A DNA stretch of 64,000 nucleotides from Rhineura floridana (lineage: Eukaryota > Chordata > Lepidosauria > Squamata > Rhineuridae): NCBI RefSeq assembly GCF_030035675.1, contig NC_084489.1:70399365-70463364 (forward strand). Reading direction: 5' to 3'. The position numbers were made by a program, and so were the translations under genes. Below the pieces are notes generated by a model that saw only the letters and a program-made list of their open reading frames with translations, did no database searches and was not told the origin of the DNA. Of this stretch, positions 1-12,832 are shown one piece after another (positions within the stretch are counted from its first letter, which is position 1; each line of letters opens with the position of its first letter).

Positions 1-337
1 GAAGGCTCTGTGGGTGAGGCAGCTTGACATATGCCTTTTCTTTCTCTAAAAAAAGGGTGATCTCCTCAGCTGTTCTGAGGATCCCAACACTACGGTGGGC
101 AGAGAGATTGTTTCTGAAATACTGTCTTCAGCTATTTCGTATGGGCATGTGATGAGGGAGAAAATGAAATTGGACGAAAGTAAAATGCTGATGAATTCCT
201 CCTCCTGCCTCCATTTTTTTTGTGTGTGCCAGTTCCCCTCAAGTTTCTTTAGTTATTAGTCTCTACAGGTCATTTGGCAACCCCTCCCCACAAAAAGGCC
301 TTTAGCATGAGTAATGCTGAAAATCTTTCAGACCACA
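1..337. other. no gene seen
   Basis: Unique-looking AT-rich sequence with only short spurious frames. It leads into the interrupted SINE that follows. Confidence 0.5.
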
Positions 338-647
338 GGGAGCTGCCTTATACAGAGCCAGACCCAGAGCTTGGAAAAGTTATTTTTTTTGAACTACAAC
401 TCCCATCAGCCCAATCCAGTGGCCATGCTGGCTGGGGCTGATGGGAGTTGTAGTTCAAAAAAGTAACTTTTCCAAGTTCTGGCCAGACCATTGGTTCATT
501 CAGCTCAGTATTCGCCACACTGACTGCCAGCAGCTCTTCAGGGTTTCAAAGAGTCTTTTCCAGCCATCCCTTGGAGATGCCAGAGATTGAAACTGTGACC
601 TTCTACATGTCAAGCAGATGTTCTGCCACTGAGCTATGGTTCTTCCT
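338..647 (-). mobile_element. tRNA-derived SINE, interrupted by a hAT miniature element
   Basis: Minus-strand copy of a SINE whose consensus head reads like GGCTGTAGCTCAGTGGTAGA and whose 3' part reads on the plus strand as AGCTGCCTTATACTGAGTCA. The tRNA-like head lies at about 600-647 and the 3' end at about 338. A 117-bp hAT miniature element at 365-481 splits it, and the SINE sequence GCCAGACC is duplicated on both sides. Confidence 0.85.
365..481. mobile_element. hAT miniature element, family 1 (CAGAGCTTGG), copy 1
   Basis: Near-perfect inverted repeat: the ends read CAGAGCTTGGAAAAG and CTTTTCCAAGTTCTG, and the two arms meet at GGCCATGCTGGC. The flanks carry a perfect 8-bp duplication GCCAGACC at 357-364 and 482-489, which fits hAT transposition. 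There is no coding capacity. Confidence 0.9.
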
Positions 648-1155
648 TAAAGCCTATGTGGCACCAACCTTCTTCAAGCATTACTTGCATGAATAGGGCA
701 AGCATTATGAAGGAGGCTGTCAACACATGCATTTGGCCCAACTCCCAAAATCATAGAGCCCTCTGATCCCTGCCATGTCTAGACATGAAGCGGACAGCCT
801 CCAGATGCTTCAGACATGATGCCCCATGCAACACAGTGATGGTTTGAGGGGGCTGCACAATTTTTAGGGCAGGGCTGCACCAAAGTTATGTTAATTTATG
901 GATTGATTTAAAAGATTTAAAAGCCTGCCCTCCAAAATAAAATAGTAAAAAAAAGGGGGGGAGCTAGTTTTTTTCTGAATTTTTCCAGTTTTTTAGTGGG
1001 CTTTTACATCTCTAGTTCCATGGACCACAGGTCCTTCAGCAAATATGAAATGTTAGGGCTGATTCCAAAATTTGGGAAGAGCACATGGTATCATTCTTTG
1101 TAGACTGAACCACTTCAGACTACAGGTAGGGTCATGTATGAATCCTCTCTGATGT
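648..1155. other. no gene seen
   Basis: No recognisable gene. The stretch near 890-960 is A-rich and may be the worn tail of a LINE. Confidence 0.4.
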
Positions 1156-1157
1156 GA

Positions 1158-1237
<80 letters not shown>
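1156..1237 (+). repeat. (GAAA)n microsatellite
   Basis: About 20 uninterrupted GAAA units. The plus strand is all purine over 82 bp. Confidence 0.97.
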
Positions 1238-3225
1238 CCTCCCAGCTTGCATATTAAGGAAAAGGGTTATCCCCTTCAGTTAAGTGAATAGAGGAGCCCT
1301 CATGTGCAGATGGTCCATGAAGACTAAACTAGATAGATGAAATGCAAATTCATTGACATGTTAAACTAGACCAGACTAGACAATATGTTAAAGGATGGAG
1401 TGGGTTACTCAGTGGCTGGGGGAGCTGCATTGGTAGCACCCTGGCAGCAGGGCTGTTGCCACTTCCTGGGAGGGACACCAGGCGGTGGGGAGGCTGGTGC
1501 AGTGTGGGAGGACTGGTGGAGCCATTCTGGCAATCTCACCAGTGTGCCTGCACCATGGCAACTTCCTGCCACCTTACCCCTCTCCCTCTTGCACAGTGAC
1601 CCTGCTGCTGGGAAGCTAGCATTGTGACTCTGACCAACCAGGCAAGCTACTTCTGGTTAAATCATTGGTTTATATATTGTTTTATTTTTTTTTTAAAAAA
1701 ACAAACTGCAGCCATGTGAGGGCCAGAGGAATCCAGACCTGGACCAAACCCTCCTGTGTTTTCCCAACAAAAATCCTCCCCCCCGACTTTGCAGTTTACC
1801 CCAGGAAGAAAACTGTACCATGCATGGTGCTCTAAGCTGGGGTCAATGAGTGCCCCCCACAACCTTTCAAACCAGCATGATATTTCCCAACATCTTCAAC
1901 GTATGATGATTTTGCTCAGGGATAGATGAGTCTTTCTCTTACAATCCAATTTTTTACTGCTGGCGTGCAGACGTTTCCGGTTTGGATTTACAGTGAGCTG
2001 CTTTTCCCTCTCAACTTCATTATTAGCTTTCTCCTAAATGAGTAGCTGCTTGGGACAGAGTATCAGAGATGTCCTTCTGTTTAATTTGCCCTTGGCATCT
2101 GTAATCCAAATAGTAAAAGTGGCAGTGTCTATTCCAAGATCCATTTTCACTTGTTCAGCACTTTTCCTTTTTCGGCGACGAGCACACTTCATGCTTTCTT
2201 GGGAATTCATTAAGGATTAGTTCAGATTGGCTAAGAGGGGAGGCTACTGGAGACACCATCATGTTCCAATTTTCCATTTCACCACCACCACAGCTGTACT
2301 TTCTACCTTTGGTAATTATATGCATCCATATGACTCGTAAAAGCATATTCACACAAATTCGGCCGGCAGCCTTTTATTCATTTCCAAGTTCACTTTTGAC
2401 TATGATGGGAAGAGACGTTGCTCTAAATGCTTAAAGTGAAGTAAGATCCTCTTCTCCCCCTTGAAGTCAATTTATTTATATTATGAATAGAACCTTTGTT
2501 TAAATCAGACATATTAGGATGTCAGTAGTGTAATGAGTCGCTGCATTTCATTTCTCCGCATGAAAGCAACTTCAATTCAGTCTCCTTGTTTTTCATGTAC
2601 ACATGTAAGATTAATGTGCAGAACTTTTGGCACAGTCATTCATGGGTCCCTTCTAGGAATATCTGTGGCAAGTTGACTCCTCCAAGAACTTGAGCATATA
2701 GCATTTCCAATTCAATCCCTTCCCTGCTCTAGCTTTGACCACCTCTTCAGTGTCTGTATAATCATGTATTTTTTAACAAAGTCAGGCATTTGTGCATCAG
2801 TGGAGGAATGGGGTTGCTCATTGATGTCAGAGTTGAGCCATAGGCAGCTGTGAGCTGAGCCAAGAACCAAGAACATAGAGGTACAAAATGCACATAAAGC
2901 GCATCGGAGCCAAAAATAGCCTGTTGCTCAAGCAAGGCTCTAGCCTGAGGTAGACAACCATTCTTCTGTTGAAGTTCACATTCCCTCAGGAACAATCTGT
3001 TGTGCTCTGCAATAGTCAAAACCAAAAGTGGGTGGAGCTACCCTCTTTTCCCTCTCTCTCTGTCACCACTTTATCTCTGTCACCCCTTTTAGTCTCTCAC
3101 CTTATGCTCCCCTCTCCCCACTTTATTTTCCTCTTGCTATCCAACTGAAATTGGGCCAAAGGCTCCATAAAAGTGGACTGAGAGCTGCATGTGGCCCTCA
3201 GGCCACAGCTTCTCATGTGAGCTGA
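1238..3225. other. non-repetitive stretch, no gene seen
   Basis: No transposon or coding exon could be recognised in about 2 kb. Frames here are under 90 codons and show no motif. 1,990-2,660 has the even, AT-rich look of unique sequence and could hold conserved non-coding DNA, but this cannot be judged without alignment. Confidence 0.4.
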
Positions 3226-3600
3226 AGATGGGCAAATATGTCAATTTCAGTTTCTAATTTCTTCAGTCTTAAGTTCACTTTGCCCCATTTCTGCATCAGT
3301 TTGTAATTTTCTTCTTTAAAAAGTCTGCATGGAAATCTGTATGCATTCTTTAGGTGGATTTCTCCTAATTGATGCATTTTTGGAAGCAATTTTCTCAACT
3401 ACAGTGCATTTTTGTACATTATTTCCTCTAATAATGTACCTCACATGTTGGGACATCTTTTCCCCTCCTCCACATATATTCATGTTTTTTGCACACATTT
3501 TTGGGTTGGAAAACCTCATCACAAAATTTGGAGATGAGCAGAATTTCAAAGAATAGCAGCATTTTGGTTTGCATATTGGTTCAGGAAGTGCCAATGAGGT
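3226..3600 (+). repeat. unclassified AT-rich interspersed repeat, copy 1
   Basis: Shares a run of motifs (AAATATGTCA, CATTTCTGCAT, GAAGCAATTTT, AGTGCAT) in the same order as 13950-14395 and, reversed, 15361-15705. No termini or coding sequence were recognised, so the class is unknown. Confidence 0.6.
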
Positions 3601-5229
3601 AGGTTCGCATTTACCCCCCTTGTTGAGGAGAACCAATGGCCAGCCAGGCTGGGCATAATCAGGTCAGAGCCTAGGAATACTTCATTGCTAGGAAGATGTT
3701 CCAAACTGCAGGTCTGAGACCTTACAATACAAAACAGCCCATGCACAAAACCAAAGCTTCACAGTTCTATCCCAAGCTGCTGTAGCAACTGAGTACATTC
3801 TGTTTGCTGTCACATGCAACCCCCATCATTCTCAGTCACTTCTTTTAATTTGTAGCAAGTCTGCAGGAAGCAAGATGGACTTTGGGCTGTTGTCAATGTG
3901 ATAGTTAGTGAAACACATCCTCAGGCAGTGTTTGGACCTTGATTGGCGTAGAGGTGCGATGCAGGAAATGGTAACATTTGAAATGTCTCCCAAAATTCAT
4001 GTAAGCTCTGAACCATAGGCAGTAGTCCTGAGATGAGCCAAGCATTAGGAGCCATGAGTCGCAGCAGGCGATAAGAACAGAGAAGTTAAGCCAATAATCA
4101 GGACCAAAGTCAGGATCAAAGAACAAGCCAAAAGTCAGGACCACAGAACAATCAAAGGATGCAAGAATACCCCAAAGTTCAGGAAAACTGTTGTTCATGC
4201 AAGGCTCAACCAGAACACAAAGCCATCTTAGTATAGTCCTTCCTCTTATTGTACTTTCTTGCTGTCCAGGGGGATCCAATAGCCAACCCAGATGGTGGGG
4301 TTGGTCCAGAGCCTCAGGCTACTTCATTGCCTAATTAGACACTGCACGCTGCAGTTCAGATGTAGGAGAATTCTGACAAAAACAGAAACAATCGGGAGTG
4401 AAAATTGCTGTTGTTCACTTCTTTGTCCCATGTCTGGAAAGGAATTCAATCCAGCAAATACTGTTGGTATTCTCTGTTGTTGTGGCTTTCAGTCCACAAA
4501 TGATACACAATTGATTACAACTCTCTCCGTTTGCATTGTGTTTCCTTTGCATTAAAATGAATGGGGTGGAATAACGTAATGACAATGTAATTCACGTAAT
4601 TAATTACGGAATTATGTAAGTTACGTAATTTCACCATGGCGGACAGCGAGGCAAATAACAGTTTTTGGTGGAAGACGAGCTGCAGCAAAATGGAAACAGT
4701 GCTGCATGCGACCAACGCAAGGCAAAATGCCTTTTTACATCCCTGCTCATCACATGTGGCAGCATCACATAAATCCAATTTAAGCCCCAGCAACAAGCCT
4801 AGAAGTGAATCTTTCCTGGCAAGATGGTCTTTTTTCTCCTTCTGTCTTTTCCAGTGAATTATGGAGTTCCACCTAAGCTTCTTAGTGGTTTCTCAATGAA
4901 ATGATCTGTAATGGCAGACAAGTATCCCTGAAAGGCAGCTTGTTCATCAAAACTAACATTTCCCGGCAGTGTGTAGCCACAAAAGAGTTTGGGGTGTGCT
5001 CTAGGCTGCACTCCCAGTTCATGCAGGATAGCTGTGAACATGCCCCAGCATCTTGTAAAATGCATTGAGATTTTGTGGTAATCATGTTGAATTTCCTTAG
5101 CAGAAAAACTAAGATAAAAAAGTCTCTTGAAGAGTTGGGGATAAATGGATTTTCCCTGTACCCTTGACTTCTTCCATGGGTTTACTATGCCCTGCATTCT
5201 GCTCCTCCAGAATTCTAGGTGAGTTTCTA
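3601..5229. other. no gene seen
   Basis: No coding signal. 3,660-3,720 and 4,290-4,360 share a short phrase around CTACTTCATTGC, which hints at a low-copy repeat with unclear ends. Confidence 0.35.
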
Positions 5230-5340
5230 ACTTAGGGTTGCACTCAACGAAGTCTTACTCAGAGCAGACCCATTGGAATTAATGAACCTAAGTTATTCAT
5301 GTCTATTAACTTCAATGGGTCTACTCTGCACTGAACACTG
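5230..5340. repeat. short inverted-repeat element (GGTCTACTCTG type)
   Basis: The left half has GAGCAGACCCATTGGAATTAA and the right half its near complement ending in CAATGGGTCTACTCTGC. The same arrangement recurs at 21545-21660 and, more worn, near 12440-12520. It looks like a non-autonomous DNA element. Confidence 0.6.
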
Positions 5341-5859
5341 ATAACTTTGGAGCATGCACAGCTTGCTGCAGCTTTGTCCATACTTCCTCACCCCATAATG
5401 TCGCTGATGTGCATATGCTCTTTGACAAAAAGCCATGGAAAGCAATTGTGAGCAAAGGTGTTAACTGCATCAAGGTTCTTGTTGTGCATGTTTGTAGACA
5501 TGCAGCCTTGCCTGCTGGGAAAACACCTCTCAAAAGAATCTTGATTCAACTATAGGTGGGCATTAACATCATAATTACTTCCCTACCCCCTCTATTGTTT
5601 TAATCAATGCAGGCATCCACCCTGTTAATGGGAGCTGGGAGAAAAGACATATGAACCAAAGGAACTCAAAGCTCAGGCAAACAATTGCATGGACAGTGTT
5701 ATGTATAAACTTAAGACATATAAGTGGAACAAATGGGGGGTCACACATACACTCTGGTTTGGCAACAAAATTAATCCGGACAAAAATTTGAAGGAGTACA
5801 ATTTCATAACTATTTCTACTTGAAGGTAGAATGAGCGAAAGTCACTGGTCTTCAATACA
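5341..5859. other. no gene seen
   Basis: No repeat or gene was recognised. Confidence 0.35.
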
Positions 5860-5985
5860 TCCTATATTCCACCTTTCCTCCAAGGAGCTCAAGGTGGTAT
5901 ATTTGGTCCTCTCCCTACCCATTTTATCATCACAACAACCCTGTGAGGTAGGTTAGGCTGAGAGACAGTGATATACAAATAGTGA
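5860..5985 (+). mobile_element. L2/MIR-like 3' end
   Basis: Contains CAAGGAGCTCAAGGTGGTAT and ACAACAACCCTGTGAGGTAG, phrases typical of L2/MIR-type 3' ends in amniotes. There is no coding part. Confidence 0.55.
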
Positions 5986-7013
5986 ACTCATTACCTGTGA
6001 CTGTGGATCCTTATGAAGGCAAAATGTCCCCATCCACCCACATGAAGGAGACATCAGTAGGAGTGGTGGTGGGAGATTCCATGTTTTGCATCAGTACAAA
6101 AAACTGTAGAAAAAACCCTTAGAGTTGGAAGCCTCCAAAACAGACCAGTGAGGACTCAGCAGGCTCAAGATCCATGGAATGCTGCCTGGCAGCTGGGAGG
6201 TGCATGGAAAACTAGCGGGGGAGGAGTGATGGAATGGTGCACCTGGAAGAGGGTTGGCTGACTGGCTAGCTGTAAACCTGAACAGGAGAGTTCCACACGG
6301 CAATAGTTTGTTGCAATTCCCACTTGTGAAAACGTGCAACAGATCAATTTCTCAAGGGCTAAACCTGATTGGCCAGTCGCCAGTCCTGCGGCAGTATTCA
6401 TTCTATGAGCCACGTCTTTTAACTTATATTTATTTATCAAACCTTTCTATACCATCCTTCCTATCAGATTTCAGGGAGGTGCACAACATAAAACACATAC
6501 AAACACCACAGACAAGAAAGCAGAGGCTCAGGCCTTTGAAAAACAGACAAAAACTTGGAGGAAGAAATCTGTTTTAGGTTGGTATCATTGGCAACTTTCT
6601 TATTTTTGTGCAGGGATTGTCTTTCAAAAGAATTGCTTTTTCTATATTCCAAGAATCAAGTGAAATAACTGTGTGCAAAATCTGGCATATAATAAATTGA
6701 AAAGTTTGCTCTGTTTATTTGTGATTGGTTCTGATGTCATTCCTCAAAGCGCTCTTCTGGTTCATGCACCATTGCATAGACAGATTGTATTGGGGGAAAG
6801 CTTTGAGCAGAGTATATGTCAATAAAGCACCGTCAATATGCATATCCTGTAAGATTTAACTTTTCATGGGGATATGAATGTCTTAGTAGTAATAACGCTT
6901 TGTTTCATAAATTCTCCCCAAGTTCTTCTTAGTTTTGACAGCTCGTGACAGTTAATTCTAACAACAATAGCAGCAGCAGCAACAGAGATGTGAGTGGTCA
7001 TTAGGAAATTTGG
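5986..7013. other. no gene seen
   Basis: No gene. 6,420-6,500 resembles a worn L2 tail (TATATTTATTTATCAAACC then GTGCACAACATAAAACA). Confidence 0.35.
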
Positions 7014-7545
7014 CAAAAGGTGCCATCAGTATGCTGATGACACTCAGCTCTGTTTCTCCATAATATCTGAATCAGGAGAGGCCATGCCAAAATATTCTAG
7101 GCCAGTGCCTGGATGCAGTGGTGGATTGGATGACAGAGAAGAAGCTGAGCCTGAATACCAGCAAGGCAGAGGCCCTGTGGCTGAGTGGTTCCCATGTATG
7201 AGAAGTTGGCCAACTGCCTGCCCTGGGTGGAGCTGCATTCCCTTGAAGGAGGAGGTATGCGGTCTGGGGATGCTTCTGGATCCAGCTTCGTCACTGGAGG
7301 CCCAGGTAGACACAATAGTTAGGAGCACCTTTTACCAGTTTCAGCTGGTACAACAGCTGCGGCTATTCCTGGACTGGGAGAGCTGGACCAGAGTAGTCCA
7401 GGCACCAGTGACTTTAAGACTGGATTACTGCAGTACACTCTATTTGGGACTTCCCTTGCGCTTGGTCTAAATTAGCTCCAATTAGTGCAGAATGCTGAAG
7501 CATGATCGCTGAGAGGGATGAGACCCTAAGCACGTTAATGTGGGT
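7014..7545 (+). mobile_element. L2 LINE fragment (RT catalytic region)
   Basis: Translates to CHQYADDTQLCFS, the YADD catalytic motif of L2-type reverse transcriptase. Further on it reads VDTIVRSTFYQFQLVQQLRL and LRLDYCSTLYLGLPLRL, matching the L2 copies at 28.4 and 51-52.7 kb. It is truncated at both ends and carries an internal loss and frame changes, so it is inactive. Confidence 0.85.
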
Positions 7546-8570
7546 ATAAGCCACCATTTTCTTGTAGAATAGTATAATTTAAAAGTAAAAATCATAAAAT
7601 GAGCATCTGAACACATGAGCATGCCTGACCAGTTGCACCCTCACTATATTAAAAAAAGGGGATGGGATGCTGTGGTGACTATCATCTGCCCTGGTGTGCC
7701 TAGATAAGGTGGGAACTGTTTGCCAATTCTTTAATAATTCTGTTGCATTCTTGATGGTCATTTGTGGGGGTTCCTGGGCTGCAGATCCCAGGTCTCTGGC
7801 CCCAAGGTCCAGCCCTAGTTGCATCAGTGCTGAGACCAGGTAGTAAATGGTGTAAATTCTCAAAAAACAACCCCGTGGACCCCCTACCGACTGACCCTGA
7901 CTAGGAACTGAGGAGCCATCACTTTAATTGAAACCACAGCTTCATGGCAGAGACCCTGAGTGCCCTCTCTATTTTATAAATTATTGACAAGGCATCAGAA
8001 AGATTCAGATTGTGCAACAGCTAATTGGCCCCACGGTCATTTCTCAAAAGTCCAGAGTAGCTTGTTGGTTTTTAGATAAAAGCTTTTTGTTGCTGAGCTA
8101 AAATATTCCCAGAGTTTGAACAAATCTATGTTATTTATTTGCTTTTTAAAATAATGTTTGAAGGCCAGGCTTTGGCAAGAAACTATGAGGTCAGGATATT
8201 TGCTGGCTAAGGAAAACTTTGTTAGAATCCACTTCTGGGGTGGAATTTGCCTTGACACGATGTATTCTAAATGCAATAACAATAACAAAATAGCATTAAC
8301 TTCCTATGAATTTGATGGCTCATATTCTACTAGGAGTTATACTATTAACAGCAAGCAGCGTTCATGTCTGGAAATGTCTCTTGATATAATCCTGCTGGGT
8401 ATTAAAAATGATCATGTTATGTAAGGATAAAGAAGCAGAATTGCTTTTACATAGACATGATTTACAGAGATTCACCCACCCACCCACTCCTGTCCTTAAA
8501 ATAAAAGATAGCAGGTGATTCCAGCTGGGAAGAGTCGGCAATCTCTAGTGGTTTCAAATGCAGCAGTCAG
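7546..8570. other. no gene seen
   Basis: No gene or clear repeat. The frames are short and lack motifs. Confidence 0.35.
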
Positions 8571-8760
8571 CCATAGCTGAGTAGTACTCAACATGCTTTG
8601 CATGCAGAAGGTCCCAGGTTCAGTCCCTAGCAGTTCCTGCTTAAAGGATCAGGAAGAAAATAGTAAGAAAGACCTCTGCTTGAGATCCTAGAGCCGGTAC
8701 CTGTTAGACTAGACAACTCTGGGTTTCATGGGCAAATGGTTTGGCATGTTACAAGGATCT
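8571..8760 (+). mobile_element. tRNA-derived SINE copy
   Basis: The head reads GCCATAGCTGAGTAGTACTC and the B-box region CCCAGGTTCAGTCCCTAGCA, which fits the same SINE family as 338-647. The 3' half is worn. Confidence 0.75.
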
Positions 8761-8935
8761 CTGAAGGAAAGGGCCATAGCTCAAAGGAAAAGCATATGTT
8801 TGAATGCAAAAAGGCATAGGCTCAATGACATCTTCAGGTCTGGACCAGACTCCAGTCTTAAAGCCCAGAGAACAGCTGCCAGTTAGAGAAGACAGTAATG
8901 AGCAAGATGAGCCATTGATCTGACTTGGAGTATTT
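8761..8935 (+). mobile_element. tRNA-derived SINE copy, tandem to the previous one
   Basis: A second, more diverged head (GGGCCATAGCTCAAAGG) follows the first copy directly. The body is similar (CCAGTTAGAGAAGACAGTAA, GATGAGCCATTGATCTGAC). Confidence 0.65.
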
Positions 8936-10745
8936 GCTCCTGTGAATGGCTTCCCGAGTGAGGCTTGCCAGCACTTAACGTTAAGAACTTTGCAGGGCCT
9001 GATGGAACACTTTTTGTTTCCCTAGGCCTTTTAAAACTAAACAGTGTTTAGCTGAGTTTCACAGTCTCTTTTAGAATGATTGTTTTGCAGCTTGTATTGA
9101 TTTGTATGAGGATAAATAGTTGTATTGATTTGGAGCAAATTTATAATAGATCTGTGCAAAGCTGGCTAATAAATAAACCATTATAATTAAGCATGGACTG
9201 TTTCCTGACATCCCTAAGGTTGCTATTCCTATAGCTGCAAAACAGTGTATTAAAATTAATGAGTGGGGCCTTTTGCTAAAGAGATGCCATCTTCAAACTG
9301 TGCAATTTTCATTGTGATATTATTCTGTTAAATCTGATCATGGTCTTCCAGATTACTTTTCTGAATTATCAGTTAGTGTGATAAGGAAAGTGTTTACTGC
9401 TTTGAGATTCCAAACTTTGCCCACAGTTTCTTTAGAAGGCAGATACCTGTAAAATGATGTTTATGCATTTGTGGCCAAGATATTGTTCGCTATGAACCCC
9501 ATAGCATTCCCTGTATACTGTTCCCTGTATAATTCCCCTAGGGATAGATTTTTGAAATGGATTCTTCAGATAGTTTCTGAGTTGAACAGCAGGGAGAAAA
9601 TCTGTTACTTACTGGTTGACATAGATAAATATGTTACACATAAAGTTTGTATATCCACTCCAGGAGCCTGACAGACAAAACACACACAAAAAATGGGATT
9701 CAAAGTGCTGGGGAATCATCTGCGTTAAAATTTATCTCTCTGCTTGATTGTTTGCAGTTTTGCGATCCTGGCCAATGGGTTTTAGCAAATAAATTCTGAC
9801 TGATTGATTGTGAGTGTGCAAGCTTTTTAATTTCTCTTGGACTTTTGTGTCAACCACTCAGAGGCAACAGCATTACACCAGTGGCACTTAGTTGACCTGC
9901 CATGCTCTGGGTCAGAGGAGGCTGGTCCATTAGGTGACTGCAGCTCTGCCCCACCAATCGCCATCTACCCTCAGCCAGCCCCTCCCCTGCCTACCTCCTT
10001 ACTTACAACCAGAGGATGGCACTGGCTGCCATTTTCTTCCTCCTTAATCTCAATGCTGCCTTGCAGAACCCAGCAGGGTTGGCCACTAATGGAGTCATCA
10101 TCCTAAACTTGATTAACCTTTGGTCTAATCTAGCAAGGTGACAGCATCAGCTGCAGTCTCTAAGTGTAGCATCTGACACCATTAGTCTGCTTCTTCACCT
10201 AGGGAATATATACAGTATATTTCATAATGTAAATTCCTTTGATAGCTTTGATAGGGACTGTTTGTTCTCCTCTGTACTTTTTTAAGGCTTTCATTCTATC
10301 ATTAGATTCATGCTTTCCCAAAGATTTAACTTGAAGAAAAGTTTTTGGCTGCATACCAGCACATAACTGGCTGAGAATGACAGATTAATTATGTCCGAAT
10401 GATGTCTGCCTTGAATTTCAATTTGGAGTCTTCTGTTTCCGTGTTTTGTGTTGGCTATCTATTGATATTTGTTGAGGTGAAAGCAGGAAGACAGGAATAA
10501 TGAATATTTAACTGTGCAGCTTTGAAACAGTGGCTTTTGCATAACAGGGGTCCAATTGGTCCCTTTAAGTTCATATAAGGCTTCGGCAGAATACAAAAAA
10601 TGCTGACATTTGCAGGTCTCCAAAATGGACAACCATAACCCTCAATTAGAGGCATTACCGAGGCCCTCTTGAAGGAGTAAGACAAATTCTTTATGAGACA
10701 CAGATGCATTTCTGAACCATATTCATGTGTCACCATCCACATATG

Positions 10746-10786
<41 letters not shown>

Positions 10787-11520
10787 ATGTGTGTGTTTTG
10801 GAAAGGAAGGGAGCTTTGCGTGTTCAATGTGAGTTTTACAACACTTGCATAATTGTATTAGTAGTCCAGTTGGCATAATAAATTGATTAAATTAAGCACA
10901 CTTACTATAATATATTTGCGTAAGGATATCATCACACATCAATTCACTTGTCCACTGACAGGTGGTGCTGTGACCTACAGTATTATAACAGACTTCTGAG
11001 AACTGCTGGGTCAATAGAGGAAGGAGACGGAGGCAGGCAGGTATAAAAGAAGAGGGGGTTGGCTATGGCAAGGTGAGAAGGTGAGTGGTGGGGGTGAGGG
11101 GGATTGGTAAGGTGTAGGAAGGTTAGGGAGTAAAACTATTAGGGGCATAGCCCCTACTAATAATACTTTTTCTTACCATTACTGTTGCTTTCAGATGTGC
11201 AACTGGAAGGAAGACCATAGTAAGCAATTTGGACTAACTAGATGCATGTAACAGACAGCGGACCAGTGTAGAACTGTTAGTTTTTTTAGCATTGTCTTAT
11301 CCCTACCTTCTCTGATAGCAGGAGAAACTATCTGGTATGTTGCCCCTAATGCCAAGTTTGATATCCTCATTCGAATCCTCTTGAGGAAAGGTGGATTTGT
11401 TAGATCTTGGTGTCCCAGTTGAAAGCTCTATTATGCTGAGGAGAGGAGGAAGTAGTCTTGTAACCTGTGTGCAGCAGTGGATAAAAATGCTGAACTTGGA
11501 TTTAAGAGATCAGAACATTG
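8936..11520. other. long unique stretch, no gene seen
   Basis: About 2.6 kb without a recognisable transposon apart from the dinucleotide array at 10748-10795. 9,000-9,470 and 10,200-10,740 are AT-rich and look non-repetitive, so they are the best places here to look for conserved non-coding DNA. No exon was identified. Confidence 0.4.
10748..10795 (+). repeat. (CT)n/(GT)n compound microsatellite
   Basis: A CT run followed by a GT run broken by TATG. Confidence 0.95.
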
Positions 11521-11683
11521 GAACGTAGGAAGCTGCCTTATACTAGTGGTCCATCTAGCTCAGTATTGTCTAGACTGATTGGTGTGGCCCTCAAGGGTTT
11601 CAGACAGGGGTCTCTCACCAGGGATTGACCTGGGACCTTCTGCATGCAAAGCAGATGTTCTACTACCACTGAGCTACAGATTG
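11521..11683 (-). mobile_element. tRNA-derived SINE copy
   Basis: Plus-strand landmarks are AGGAAGCTGCCTTATACTAG at the 3' end, GGGATTGACCTGGGACCTTC at the B box and CACTGAGCTACAGA at the head. A short deletion follows TTATACT. Confidence 0.85.
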
Positions 11684-11732
11684 GTTAGCCATGAGCCAGT
11701 CACTCTCTTAAAACCTGTGCTACCTTGCAGGT

Positions 11733-12050
11733 GTTGTGGTACCTACCATTTGGGATTCCTTCCAATTAAATATTAAACAGGCATTGTCTCTGTTGTCTTC
11801 TTGGTGCCTACTGAAGACCTTCTTCTTTCAACAAGCCTTTTATGCAGTCCATACCCCAATCTTCATCTGTATTGTAATTGTTTTTAAAATGATTTTAAGA
11901 TGCTTCTAAATATGTTTTTAAGATGTTTTTTAAGGATATTTTTTGTTAAGACATTTTAAAAGAAGTTATTTGTGTTTTATCACTTGTTTGCTGCCCTGGG
12001 CTCCTTCTGGGAGGAAGGATGGGATATAAATTCATAAATAAATAAATAAA
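11733..12050 (+). mobile_element. L2 LINE 3' end
   Basis: Ends with CTTTCAACAAGCCTTTTATG (the FQQAF stop of L2 ORF2), a T-rich 3' UTR, GCCCTGGGCTCCTTCTGGGA and an (AAATA)n tail. Same layout as 28362-29179. It is severely 5'-truncated. Confidence 0.85.
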
Positions 12051-12445
12051 TCTACCCACATACATGCCACCCTGAGCTCACTGGAGTATGGGCATCTGCA
12101 GAATTTTTTTGGGGTGGGGCAAAGTAAATAATCCAAATAAATAAATAAACATGCGTGAAAGGGGAGTGTGTTAGCCCCTGAGAAAAGTCTTCTAACATGT
12201 TTCCTTCTCCTTTCCTGCTGATTGGAGCCAATCAGAGTGAAAGGAGGTGAGTCAGCCACTGAGAAGACCCTTCTCAGTAGCTAACACTCTCTGCTTTCAT
12301 GCTCCTAGGGATGTATATGTTGTTGTGGGAGAAGGTACATGTGGGACGGAGTATAGAAATGACGATGGAGAGCAAGTGAGCGAGGAGGTGTGGCATGGTT
12401 ATCATGAAAGGACCCTGCACTTCTGAATTTGCCACTACACTACTG
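12051..12445. mobile_element. hAT-like non-autonomous element, CAGTAGTGTAG family, copy A
   Basis: The right end GCCACTACACTACTG matches the right end of the element at 16892-21537. The inner part (GAAAGGAGGTGAGTCAGCCA, GAGAAGACCCTTCTCAGTAG) is also shared. The left end was not resolved. This copy is uninterrupted across GATTGGAGCCAATCAG, so it shows the empty site of the LINE inserted into copy B. Confidence 0.7.
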
Positions 12446-12695
12446 GAATTAATGAATTTGAGTTAGTCATGTCTCTTAACTTCAATAGGTGTATTCTGAA
12501 TAAGACTAGGATTGAATACACTCTATTTTTTAAAAAGAAAAAAGAAAATTGGGAATCGGAATTGCGGTTCTTCTAATTAGGGACAGCTGCCCCACTCTTG
12601 TCCACTCCTGTGGATGTCCATGCATTGGAGAAAGAGGGGAATATGCAAGTACCATAGATAAATAAAATTACTGGAGGAGTGCTCAGTGTCTAAGC
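12446..12695. other. no gene seen; possible worn inverted-repeat element
   Basis: 12,440-12,520 resembles the GGTCTACTCTG-type element at 5230. The rest is unassigned. Confidence 0.35.
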
Positions 12696-12832
12696 CAGCC
12701 TTTCCCAACTAGTGTGCCTCCAGATGTTGTTGGACCACAACTCCCATCTTCCTGACCATTGGCAATGCTGGCTGAGGCTGATGGGAGTTGTGGTCCAACA
12801 ACATCTGGAGGCACACTGGTTGGGAAAGGCTG
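12696..12832. mobile_element. hAT miniature element, family 2 (CAGCCTTTCCC), copy 1
   Basis: The ends CAGCCTTTCCCAACTAGTG and CACTGGTTGGGAAAGGCTG are inverted repeats, and the arms continue through ACAACTCCCATC and its complement. Flanks GTCTAAGC and GTCTAAGG agree at 7 of 8 positions, as expected for a hAT duplication. Confidence 0.87.

Noticed and set aside
1385-1627. 80-codon frame rich in Gly and Ala
   Set aside because: No domain, signal peptide or splice signals; GC-richer patch that opens a frame by chance.
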